A DNA stretch of 64,000 nucleotides from assembly GCA_039000515.1 (NCBI GenBank), contig JBCFYV010011172.1, positions 72,179,941-72,243,940 of the forward strand, in the 5' to 3' direction. Made by a program: the position numbers and the translations under genes. Numbering within the stretch: the first letter of the stretch is position 1; the number at the start of each line of letters is the position of its first letter. Positions 30,752 to 42,750 of this stretch are shown piece by piece. Under the pieces are notes generated by a model. The model saw only the letters and a program-made list of their open reading frames with translations, made no database searches and was not told the origin of the DNA. The stretch is from Timema cristinae. Lineage: Eukaryota > Arthropoda > Insecta > Phasmatodea > Timematidae.

Positions 30752-32189
30752 CACCAGGGGAAGGGCTCAAACCCCTCGAGGAAACACCACCGAGCTAACA
30801 ACAACAATGCTACTGCAGCCAGTACAAGCATTCAACAGCTTTAAGTTATCAACACTGTTCATCCAGCGCCCCCATATCATTGTCTTATCACTCGCTAATT
30901 CATCTATTCACTCACTTTCTCATTCATTCGCTGACTCTCGGCTGCACAAGACCCTTCTACATGTGAGTGTGTGACATGCTCATAGAATATGTTTCTACTC
31001 AAGAGTTTGGAATCTAAGTCTTCTACAATGAACTCAATCACTTTTCAGGGTGAAGCGCTTCTCTTTTTAAAATGTGTATTTTACCAGAAGATCATAAGGG
31101 ATGTGTTTACACAGGTACACACATGAGGGATCTTAAAGTTACTTCACTCTTTTAGATTAAAAAAAACAAGTTGGTGCTATCATAAAAAAATATAAAATAA
31201 GTGTTTAAGAATTTATCAGCTGAATGCACCCACATAACTTTATTACATATATCATAATATATTTGTAATGAGCCTAGTAGAACTTGAAATTATTAATCAC
31301 TCATATTTTGTTTTGATGATAATTTAAAATATATTTCTATCTAAATCCACGAAAAAATGTTTATTAGAGATATGATTTTATGTTGTAGATAAATATTTTA
31401 ATTCGTTTTGCTCGTTAGCAATATAGGAATAGTATTTATATATTTTTACAGATTGTTTTAATATACTTACTTTTTTTAATTTGAAAAGTGTGAAGTTACT
31501 TTTGCGCCATTGCTTTATAATTTTTTGTAAAAATAATTATTTGTCTGGTCCATTGTACTTGCGTATAATATCCCATATTGTCGCCTACCAGGGTAAATAT
31601 TTGTAATAATTTGAGTATGAGTTATTGGAATCCAAACAAAAATGTGTTCTTTTACTGTGAAGACAATAGTTGTCATTATCAGGGTGTATGTTTCATGTAT
31701 ATAAACTAATGATTGTGCGTGTACACTTTACACGTGTATGTGTGTTTGTGTAGATATGACACATGGACACAAAATGTTTAACACAACTTAAGGTACCTAG
31801 TATGGAAGTCATCACGAATTAAAAGTCATCTCACTTGTAATTTTTAACATATCACAATTTTAAAATCTATGAATTAAAGAATATGTATTCTGGTAAATGT
31901 TAAAGTTAAAAAAAAAGTTCCTAAGGATATGTTATATGGAATTAAGCTTCAATTACAATAAATAATAAAGACAAGCCGCTTGAATCCTTGATTCCTTGAT
32001 TACATAAAATCCTGTAGTATTCAAGAGATTTGAGATTCGTTAAAATCTCAAAAAGCACTTGAATACAATCAACTTGCTATAACAGTTTTAGGTAATTGGT
32101 AAAAGTAATTATATATACCTGTGTAGTTCTGAGGATATAAAAAAAAGGGTTAAAATTGTATTAATATAATTAATTAAGTAAATTTAACG
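30752..32189 (+). other. Presumed twin 3' UTR
   Basis: No coding sequence follows the stop. Two overlapping-range AATAAA hexamers lie at 31957-31962 and 31964-31969, the first closely paired candidates after the stop. They could mark one 3' end about 1.2 kb into the UTR; later AT-rich sequence contains many further hexamers, so the true end is open. Confidence 0.45.
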
Positions 32190-32453
32190 TCAAAAGGAGG
32201 ATAGAAGGGAGAGGCCTACACACCCGAAAATCGTAGGCCTCAAAATCCACAGTTAAAACGCATCAAAACACATAATTATGTAATTTTCGGGGTACATCGT
32301 TCTCAGACAGACTGTGTTTTACTCTCTATTTCTGAGGAAGGGGACTGATGCACCTGAAAATTACATTTAGATGTGTTATTTTGTGTTTTAATTGTGAACT
32401 TTGAGATCTACACATATCTGGTGTGTCAGCCTTGGCCTTTTATCCCCCTTTCA
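32190..32453. mobile_element. 264-bp foldback (MITE-like) element
   Basis: The left arm (AAAAGGAGGATAGAAGGGAG ... GTAATTTTCGGG) and the right arm (CACCTGAAAATTAC ... CCTTTTATCCCCCTTTC) are reverse complements over about 110 bp with scattered changes. Shared blocks include GGATA(G/A)AAGG, ACACACC, CTCAAA and TTAAAAC. A loop of about 30 bp lies between. No target-site duplication was recognised, so the family is unknown. Confidence 0.75.
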
Positions 32454-35400
32454 TTATTTAATTTAATACAGCTGTTTGGCTTAATTTTTCCTTTGATTAT
32501 TTATTGTAAAAGCGTGTTGTGGCCCGGTCTGTTAAGTAAAATGCCTCCATCTCTCTTTCCGCCATTCTTCCTCCATCTTTTCCTTGATCTAATATCAACA
32601 TGAAAAAGTAAGATGATTTTCAAAATCACCATAGCCAAACCCAATATGATTTCTTATTAACATTTTGACATGAAGTAGTAACACAATTTAAATCTTTTTT
32701 GTGATTATTATAACATTTGAATTCAAAAGTTTTATTCATATTAAAAAGTAGCAGGCAAATGGAGTGATATTTTTGGAAGAATACACACTCACCTTACATA
32801 GAGAATGTTTAACAAAGAGGAATGTAATAAAACACAATTTCTCAAACCCTGTTTATTTTAACAAATAATAAGTTTAATTCGTGGTGACTTTCTTCAAACC
32901 TTAATGGAGCGTTATCGCGTGTGAGAGTGCCATCTTATAAATATCTTCAGTTTGTTATTTCGAAGAATTAAAAGTGACCCTACTAAGCAAGAAATGTTTT
33001 TACTAGTATTACCATAGTCAAAGATGGTACAAAGAAAATTATAAAATAGTTTAACTTAAAATATGACAACGATAAATCAAATTGTTTTGCAAAATAGTTA
33101 ATCTCTCTTATTATCTTAGCCATGTAAAAAATATTTTAATCAATACCATTTCCAAATACTGTTCTTTTATAAATTGTGAGTACATCAGTCTTTAAAATTG
33201 TCTCGAATTATTTTTCAACTTGAATATGAACCTCATTGGCGATAACGCACCTGTTGGATGAAATATTTATTTTTATAGATCTAAAATCTATAAAAATTTA
33301 AGTGTACAAGTTTAGGTAAGATGTAATATGGAAAAAAAAAGGTAATTGAAAGTTAGATGGTGATCAATTTAATTTGTTTAATTTTGTGGCAAAGTTTAAA
33401 TATGTATAGTTACACGTCCACTAAGTGTGCATTCAAGTGAAAGATAACACGCTTATGACCAACTTAACAAAAGCACTTTAGCTAAACACTCAGCCCCCCC
33501 CAATCTCCATCAACACCTTAGTGCAAAATAATGGTGTAGTTAACTTATGTTTCAATAAATATTCCCTAGCATAAGGAGAAACATAACAAGATCTGTTTTT
33601 TCCATATTTTAAACTAATTTTAAGTCTTTCTAAGGGGTGACGTATACTTAACTTGATGCTTTAGATTCCACATAAAATATTTTTCTATAGTGAAACTATC
33701 ATAAATAACAATTCATTATACAGCAGAGTCCTAACATCATATTGATGAATCATTAATTTGTCCTAGTGACTTGGTTTCCTCCAGGTAAATGGAAATTTAT
33801 GCATGTGCAATATTAAGTTAAACAATACTGACTCTCAAAAACAGTGTTCTTTGATGATGAAACATTGTGTTACCTTTCAATAACTTCACACGTTTAAAAA
33901 AAAACTTTGGTATTTGAAAATTGGTCAGATCGGTGTCCTGCTTCGTGATAAAAGTGGTTCCCTCTTAAAGGAAATGTTGAACTTTTTGTGAGACTGAATT
34001 GTATTGGTCTCTACACAATTAAAAACAATTTTCAAATCCCTTGTTTTAGTTCTAAATTAAAAGAATACCTACATATGTATAATTGCATTTAAAATGTAGA
34101 TGGGTTGGTTATGTATTTACAACTTCAGTTCTACTGGTTCTTTATTAAATAACTAAAATCATTTTTTTCTTAAATGTCTTCGCTTCTTAGTCATTTAAGT
34201 TAAAAATAAGTGTGTGTGAGTATTAAAAACTTGAGTTTGAGTCAAGTATAATAGTTAAACTTTAGTCTAAAGCTTCCCAAAGTTAAAAAAATGTTAGTGC
34301 TGTAGAATTTCAAGAAATTATATACCAATGAAGAGTTGTCCAATCCTTCTTTATATATGAGTAAAAAAATATAAATAGCCTGTACAGTTCTGTAAAATGT
34401 AGTTAAAAATCCAGATTTGTGTGATCATAATTCTTTTCTTTATTGCATATATGTATCTGTTTTAACATAAATTCAACTTGAAATACTTGTAATAAAAATA
34501 TGGTTTTATATCACTCTCACTCGAGTGAAACTCACTTGTTTTCATTCAAACTTGACTTGTACTCAAAAGTGAAAAATACTTAGTCATACACGCATAGTTA
34601 AAAACATTTAATAGATGCATACAATGAAATTAAAATATTAAAAATATATCTCTATCCCTATTAAATATAATTTCTTTACAGCTTAAGCTAAATTAGTATT
34701 TGATTTAGTTAAAAAAAAGATTTATTGTTATATGCCTAGCTAGTAGTTAGTGACGTCACATTTACAAGTATTGAGAGGGACAAAATAACATATTAGATTA
34801 TATGATTGAGTAGAATTTAAAACCAAGAACCAGTAAAATTCTAGAACCAACCCATCACATATATTTATACACACACATACATATAAATAAATAACATTAT
34901 TAATACAACATTTTGGATTCTCCCACACAACATGAATTTTTTTGTGTGGATTATTTGCCCTAAACTTTCTCGTTATTTACTAGGATGCATCTTATTAGCA
35001 GTCCAAAGAGGTAGCCAATCACATCCAAACTGTATTGACTCGGTCGATATTAGATTGGTATGTTATCATTGGAATGACCAATTTATGTAGTGTTCTCGTA
35101 ATGTTAGATGTAGTGTTCATTATGGATGGTTCATACATTATATTATATATAAAACAGTGTGTATGTGATGCGGGCACTCCTACAAAGTCTAGATATTATC
35201 AGAACACAATAGATTACAACTAATCAGCAAGATTGCATGTACAATTTAAGGAACTCCTTTTCTCAATCTGATGTTCTTGGTATTGGGTGCGGCTGCGTTA
35301 GCATACTGGGTATAACTATGTAGTATTGCTTAAAATATCATATATTTTTTATTGTTTTACATTAAGACAACGTGCTTAAATGTGTGATACACTTGTGAAA

Positions 35401-38400
35401 CAAATTAGCAAATGGCATATATATGCTGGAATTAGACACATTTTCTGAAGAGAAGAAATCCAAGGTAGGTTAAATTATTTTTAATGAATTTATTAATAAA
35501 GATTTTTTTTGTAATAATACATATTGAATTCATTCAATCAACTTTGAAGTACTTGATTCTCGAATTCATAGGTAAAAATCGAATACTTAATTTTTAAATT
35601 CACAAGTAGGAATTAAGTGCCCAAAAATAAGAATATCATGGAATACCCGAAAATCAAATACATGGGTTAAAAATCAGGTCAGCTGTTCAAATTTCAAATT
35701 AATTGATTATAATAAATACATAATTCCCTAACATATAGTCAGGAATTGTGTGAGTACCCAATTTCTAAATTCATTAATCCTAAAAGACAGTTAAAAATGC
35801 AACTACCCGATTATCAAATTTATCTTAAGAATCAAGCATTCGATTACCAAAATTAATAATATGTTTAAAAATGAGGTGGCCCAATGGCTAAATAATTTTA
35901 TATTAATGGAAATTTATATAAATAAAGGAAAGAGGAAAAGTGTGTGTGTACATGCATGTATGTGTGCACTTCATTAAATTTGCAATTATTAATTTATTTT
36001 TCCTTTTTCTTTATTTTTATCAATTTCCATTATTACAAAATTAATATCAAGGTTATTTGGAATAGATCACTAGGCTAGATCATGGTAAAAATTTGGAGAG
36101 ATAGCTAGCACACTTACCTAATACAGGAATAGAAATGGTTTAGATAAAACAATACAAATCATTCCACTATCTCTAAAGTAAGTGTTCTGGTTATCCCTCC
36201 TAATTTAAACATACTTATTATTGTATTAGCTCAAATATAGTATGGCCTCGCACATAATATGACCCTAATATTTTGAAGCTGTCCTTAATGAAATATAAAA
36301 TGTATTGAATATATCTTAGAGTAAAAACTTTTTGACACATTTTATTGGGCCATCTGAATGCTTTTCTTGAGGTGCAGGCAGGCTTTTCTTAAATTTTTTC
36401 TCCAGTCTTTTATTAGTCTCATTAAAACCAAACTTGCTACCAGCTTGAAAGTTATTTGTTTGTTGCGCCTACTCTTAATTTAAAATTCATATTGTATTTT
36501 TTTCTCATTCCTTTGTTTACTTGAGACAGTGGGGAAGCTTTCTTTTTAACACAGTCACTAACTTGCGGTTCTGGCATTGATGCTTTTATAACATCATTAC
36601 CAAAACAGAGATTCTGCCACCAATACTGACCTTCCGAATTACCAGTTCACTGCCACTGAAGGGTGGAAATCCTTTCTCTTTGTTTTGACCTTGAATTTAT
36701 TATTAGATGAGCATAATGATTCCCTATAAGGGTCAATACGGTATTAGGAATTAGCTGCCTTGTTCCCACATACATAGGTAAGAACCAAGTAATCATTTCC
36801 TTGACCCATGATAAAACTCAAGTCTCCAAAACACAAAATAATGTCACCTATCCAGTTTTCAAATTAATTGCTAAAAATAAGTACCTTGCTCTAAAATTTA
36901 TTAATAGAATCGAGTCTCATTTCTCAAACAGATTAAGTCGCTACCCAATTTGGTTTAATGTGTATAATCATTTTTTTGTTTCATTCATGAAAGTAATAGA
37001 AATACAAGCTCTTGGTTAGAAGTCTAAACACATCGCTCATTGCTGACTGAATCCTAGAGCTATGTCAATGCCTATCATTTATTTAATTGGATCCAATCAT
37101 CAACCACTTGAACTAATTTTTGTTACCACCTTAGCATGAAAACAAGTGTAGTGAGTGATTAATGTGGATGTATTGCTATGCTCAGCAGTTGGCCTTGAGC
37201 TTTGTAGGGTGTTACTACACAGTGAGCTAGTTTAGTGTGTGGATTGGCAGTCAAAGGACGTCTTGTATGCATGCTCAAGTAAACAAACAGTTGCATCTCT
37301 TATCTTCTGATAAGGAGGGTTGTGTTGTGTTTAGCCCACTGACTGAGAAAGCTACTAATTAACTACCAGATACATTAGATGAGTGTAAAAATTAGATGAA
37401 TCATTGACTGCATATTTATGAAATGATTTTAAAACTAATCTCGGCATCATTTATTTACTTTTTTGATGGGAAATATAACCCAATCTTGGACACAATATGA
37501 GTTGAGGCATCTGAATAGCTGTGTGCTAGTATTTTATCTTGTTACAACTTTGCAATTATTACTATAATGAAATAATAATAGTAATAATTTATGCTCACTG
37601 TTGAGCATTTTAATTTTGTAACAATACTATATACACCTCTTTTGTCGCAGCCTCTTTTATTAAAATTACTGAATTAGCTTATTTCTTTAAAGAAAACGTC
37701 TTTTTGCTTTTTGAGTTACATATTGTTATTTTTGGAATAAGTTACGAAGGGAATGAACCCTATATGCCTTTTACAATGAAAACTGTTCTTCTTTTCATTG
37801 TGAAAGCCATATTGTATTTATATGTTACTATTAAAGTTGGATCGGATCCGAATATTGGAAAAAATTATGAATGAGGAAATATATAATAGAATAATATAAA
37901 ATACAAATATTAACATTCTTTCTTATAACCCATTAATTATAAAACTCATACATCCACTTAATTGTTAAATTACTGGTCTGGGATCTGATTGTTAAGTTCA
38001 TCCTATAATTATAATTGGTTCTGAACCGCCACTATGCAGTATTAGAGCTCTAAAATAAATTTCACCTGAAAAATTTATTAGAAGGTTTTGAGTCTCAAAT
38101 CCAAAATTTTCTTAAGTCCTCGAATATCCTGAGGGATTTGATGGTCCCATCCCTAAATTCTAGCAATTTTTTCTGTTAACCTTAATATGCTTATTAAAAC
38201 TTCCAATAAATGTAATCAACATAAAAGAAAGCTTATGTTTGGTTTTTATTCAAAAGGGAACTTGTTGATACCACATTATTTCTGTGAAAATAAAATACAT
38301 CGAATAAGTGGCATAGTCGTCAAAAAAAAAAAAAAAGCTTCTCAGGCTCATCTTTAATGAATTCTTAAATTATTTATGTCACAGTTTAGCTTATTCTCAT

Positions 38401-38606
38401 ATTTATTGATAATTGTATGCCTTTAGTGTTAGTACCATGACACAAACTTTCTATCTATTGGTGTGCTTTGTCATCAAAGATCACTCAAATTAAGATTAAT
38501 TTTAAGAAATCCGGTGATAATGATCTGTTATAATTTTTATTTGCCGATTTTAAAATAATTTATCTATTTCGATGTTTGATTGATTTTTATTTTGTGTAAT
38601 TAATAC
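32454..38606. other. Gene-free AT-rich stretch
   Basis: No exon or RNA gene was recognised. A possible pair of inverted ends lies at about 34209-34245 (GTGTGTGTGAGTATT ... GAGTCAAGT) and 34540-34600 (inverted GCGTGTATGACTAAGTATT ... ACAAGTCAAGT), suggestive of an old hAT-like element. Near 38140-38155 TGATGGTCCCATCCCTA resembles a hAT right terminus without a clear left partner. Confidence 0.4.
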
Positions 38607-38841
38607 TAGGGGTGGGGTTAATAACATGTGTAAATATTATATATGACTGTGCACTAGTTATAAATATATTGAGATATATAGATTAATTACGTTTTAACAA
38701 TTAAACATTGGAAAGACACAGTAAAGATTGAATTTCTACTTTAAAAAATTTATATAAAGCAGATAGTAATGAATTTAATTTGTTACCCTCCAGAGGGAAA
38801 GGGTAGCACAAAAATTACACATTGTCTAAATCCCATCCCTA
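38607..38841. mobile_element. hAT-like MITE, 235 bp
   Basis: The left end TAGGGGTGGGGTTAATAACA and the inverted right end TAGGGATGGGATTTAGACAA align, and similarity continues through ATGTGTAA. TAGGG-type ends occur in hAT elements. The flanking octamers do not match well, so the target duplication is lost or misplaced. Confidence 0.6.
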
Positions 38842-39436
38842 ATAACAGGATGTAAAAGATAAGATAGAGGTGTTTATAGCGTGACTATAAAGCGTATTTC
38901 TCAATCATCGCAGATTGTTTTCAATTATTGGCAATGGAAAATCGAGACCACTGTGGGGAGAAGAAATAAGTGCAGGCTCGTCACAAAACTCTGACCTCTT
39001 TTGTTGTATAAATCATTAGTTGACTCAGTTTTTGTGATACAAATATATATATTTTATTGAACTGATTATTATTTTATTATCTTTATTTTATATTGTTACT
39101 TCCTCAATACCTGTGTTCAAAACAAGAAGTTTATTTATTTACCGAAATGTTTACCATGCAATATTTTATTTTTCCCATTACTGAACATACGCTCTGTAAA
39201 ACAATGATACTATAAATTTTGAAACCATATTGGTTAGTTAATGACATATATTTTCATTTTAAAATTGATAAAGAGACATTTATTTAACTTTTTTAGTAAA
39301 GGTATATTCGTGGCATAAACCATAACACTGCTTTTGATTAGATAATGTTTGAGTTCTCAAAAAATATTTGTTCTAGAGGTGTTTTAATAATTGTTAAAAT
39401 TGTACTGAATGCTTTCCAAAGACTCAAACTTTAAAC

Positions 39437-40001
39437 TAGGGACACGCGAGACTTGAAAATTCAAGAAAAAAATAACCTTGATCTCATTTCGAAAGTTAAA
39501 AAATGAATCTCGACAATTTAAGAAATAAAAAAAGCAAATAATGGCCTTAATAAATTAAAAACCCAAACTAGGAATTTATTATTTCCGATAATACCGTAAT
39601 AACCCTTAATAAGCCACATTCCCCCCAAAAAAACATCCTTTATTAAAAAATCTTTTGGTTATAAATATTTTTTTCACTGTCAAACTTTGATAATATAAGC
39701 TGTTACATTACAAAATTAAATTATAAATGGTGTTCATTGTAATTACCTATACTATTCTACTAATTGCATTTAAAATGTGTGTTGAGTTATTTCTCAAGTG
39801 TTTGAATGAAATATATATAAAAGAAGCTAAAGCAAGTTCCAGCTCAAATGTCAAAAAGAAACTCTATAAACTATAAATTTACTTTAATAAACATAATTTA
39901 ATTTTTTTTACTTTCAAAGGACTTTTGTCTCGTTCTTGTTTCAAATTTTTTTTTTATATTATCGTCTCAAATTGAAAAAAAATTGTTCTCGCACATCCCT
40001 A
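39437..40001. mobile_element. hAT MITE, 565 bp, with TSD
   Basis: The left terminus TAGGGACACGCGAGA and the inverted right terminus TAGGGATGTGCGAGA are near-perfect inverted repeats. Flanks CTTTAAAC (39429-39436) and CTTTGAAC (40002-40009) are an 8-bp target duplication with one change. Both features define a hAT element; no transposase frame is present. Confidence 0.88.
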
Positions 40002-40486
40002 CTTTGAACGCTTAAAAATGAGAATATCTCAAAATTTTTGTTTATTAGATTTGATAAATTTCTAGGATTTTATTTCATAACAAAATCACTCAATGTCTCC
40101 TTTTGTGTGATTAAAAAAGTATAACTGTTAATGGACAACTTTGGTAAATTTAGTTGAAAATATCTTTATCTATTAGAAAAACTCAACTAAAACTATTCAA
40201 AAGCCCTAATTTTTATTATCTTTACTATCCAGAACACTATTTCCTAGATACATGTTAAACCCCTTTTTATTGAGCCCAAGAAAGTCAGACTTTGAAGATG
40301 GAGTCCAGGATGCCATGGAAATTTCTCTGCTTTTTGATGTGTTGTGTAGTATTTCACAATTTCTGAACTAGCCGGTTTTATGGTGACCATATTGTCAAAA
40401 GTAACAATTTTACAGTACAACATTTCTTATCTCATACTATTGTAACAATTATTCATCTCCACAGCTTCAGATGCTCCTAAGGTTGG

Positions 40487-41062
40487 GGTGTAAGGGATGC
40501 GAGAAAAGGTAAATGTTTTTGCAGTTTTTATAGTAAAACCTTTTTTGGCCAAAATAAATAAAATATAGATGGGTTTAATTTTCTCCACATGATGATATCA
40601 AGTTATTGAAGATCTGTCACGAGCATAGCGGCATTAGATGACACATTTTTAAACTAAGCAAAAAAGTTGTTATTAAATTCCAGGACAACTTTGACAGATA
40701 TTTAAGTACTGTTGATACCACCACGTGAAGAAAATTAAACTCGTATCTTTCTTATAGAGAGATTCAATTTATTTTTTTTATATATATATATATATAAATA
40801 AATAAATTGAATCTCTCTATAAGAAAGATACAAGTTTAATTTATATATATATATATGTATATATATAAATTGAATCTCTCTATAAGAAAGATACGAGTTT
40901 AATTTTCTTCACGTGGTGGTATCAACAGTTCTTAAATATCTGTCAAGGTTGTCCTGGAATTTAAAAACAAATTTTTTGCTTAATTTTTTATATATATATA
41001 TTTATATTTTAAAAAAAACCTGCAAAAACACTTCTCTTTTTCCACATTTCCTACACTTCTGC
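40487..41062. mobile_element. Foldback element with a duplicated inner arm
   Basis: Outer ends GGTGTAAGGGATGCGAG (about 40487) and, inverted, AGTGTAGGAAATGTGGAAA (about 41062) lead into AAATGTTTTTGCAG / GAAGTGTTTTTGCAGG. The inner arms (about 40665-40790 and 40870-40995) share TTGACAGATATTTAAG, ACCACGTGAAGAAAATTAA and CTTTCTTATAGAGAGATTC. The last block occurs a third time at about 40805-40840, between TA-rich runs. About 40560-40660 lacks a clear partner. Class is undetermined. Confidence 0.8.
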
Positions 41063-41913
41063 ATTAATACCTATTACATTACAGTATAGCTTATGATTGG
41101 TCTTAAACTTTCGAATGCTCTCTATATCTACATTGGATTTTTCATGACATACAATTATAATGTTTAGAAATAAATGTCATTAAGTGGTATCTTGTTTCTA
41201 TTAAAGAATATTCTTCCTCCAATTAGTAGAAGATATGTTTATTTAATCGGAGCTGATGTAGTATAAGCAAGCTTATTAGTATGTTGTTTAAGCATAAATA
41301 TGTTCATTTTTGAAGCTAGTCTATATATTTCATTGAAAGCATCATCAACCACACTTTTGTCTTTGCTCACAAATTATTTAATAATTTCTTTGTGATTTTA
41401 GGAAAAAAGAACATGTGTGATTAAATATGTGAATACTTTTTTTTAATCTCTAAATAATGACCAAAAGAGTACATCAGTGTAAAAATATGCAGTGATGTAG
41501 ACAAAGACGATGAAAGTGAATGAAGTATGTAAATATTACTAATGACCAGTTCAACGAGGAGAGGACTCTCAGAGAATATGGACATCGAGACTTCTAAACA
41601 TATTGATAACATCGTCTTCATTTTTATCTTCTAGCACTTAATAAGGGGGACAACACAACAAAATTTAATATAACTGTCCTTTTTGGTTTCTATTAAACTA
41701 AAAGAAACAGTACAAAGAACAGATTGAGAAAATTTTAAATTAGTTATGTCACGATTCATATTTTTCTCAATTCCAATTTTTAATTTTAACCTCAATTTTT
41801 CGATTTGTGATTTTTATACTTCAACATTTACCATTTCAATCCCCCTTCTCTCTCTCTCTCTCTCTCTCTACCTCATTTAAAAAAAATGGGTTTTAACAAT
41901 TTTCTGACAAACT
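41063..41913. other. AT-rich stretch with CT microsatellite
   Basis: A CT dinucleotide run is at about 41847-41869. No gene is recognised. Confidence 0.5.
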
Positions 41914-42163
41914 TTGGTGGCCACATGATTTAAGGTTGCTACTCTCTCAATAGACTAGACTGTGCCTAAGACGTGGAGATCAATTTTTGATCTCGGTCAG
42001 GTGTACTGAAAGTGATTTATCATAAATGGTTTTCGACTCTCCCTCTGTGCAATAGCAGGTACACTTCTTCAAAATTTTATTTTCCTAACCCCTAACAAAT
42101 AGTGTAATTAGTCAATAGACTCATAACTCAAACAGGTAGTAAGACATGGTGCTAAATAATACT
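41914..42163 (+). mobile_element. SINE (group B), sense
   Basis: The copy starts with a tRNA-like head (TTTGGTGGCCACATGATTTA), carries a decayed B-box region (AATTTTTGATCTCGGTC), GGTTTTCGACTCTCCCTC, and ends in the shared tail CAGGTAGTAAGACATGGTGC followed by TAAATAATA. It is diverged from the other copies. Confidence 0.75.
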
Positions 42164-42202
42164 AATTATGGTCATACTGAATAATTTACCCGTTTCTTAA
42201 TA

Positions 42203-42750
42203 CACTTAAAGTCCAATAGTCCAGCATGGTCGAGACTTTGGCAATGCTGGGTTATCAAATTATTCTGTATAAAGTATTAATAACGAGGAAAATATCTATG
42301 AAAGCAGTCAACTTTCACCAACTATCGAAACTTAAAATTAGTATATTGAGACAGGAATTTAAGTTGTATTTTTTTCTTCCCCCTTCCATAAATATCAGAG
42401 GATCCAATATTAAATTGATGCTTGGTAGTGTTTCTGTTCTCACCCTTTTTCTAATTGATTTATAATGTCCAGTTTTTGGTATATTGCTAGTGTTTCCATT
42501 TCATTCCTTTAGCTATATTTACACTTTTTTACTAGGTTTAGAAAACACTTTAAGGAACTAAGACACAATTATGAACAAGCTATATGATAAGAACAACGCA
42601 CAATTTTTCAAATGTAAACAAAAACTGAGTGGCAGATGAACACGGTATTGGTGCAAAGTCAAATGACAAGTGGTGGGAGGGAGAGGACTACACATGTCAG
42701 ACTTTTGGGCATGCCAAACCGTTGAGTGCTGAATTATCAGACTTTTACTA
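42203..42750. mobile_element. Pogo/Tigger-like nonautonomous element
   Basis: The left end CACTTAAAGTCCAATAGTCC and the inverted right end TAGTAAAAGTCTGATAATTC are imperfect inverted repeats, each followed inward by a related GGCAATGCTGG / GGCATGCCC block, and each is bordered by TA (42201-42202 and 42751-42752). TA targets and TCCGGCA-type repeats near the ends recall the Tigger branch of pogo elements. No transposase is inside. Confidence 0.55.
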
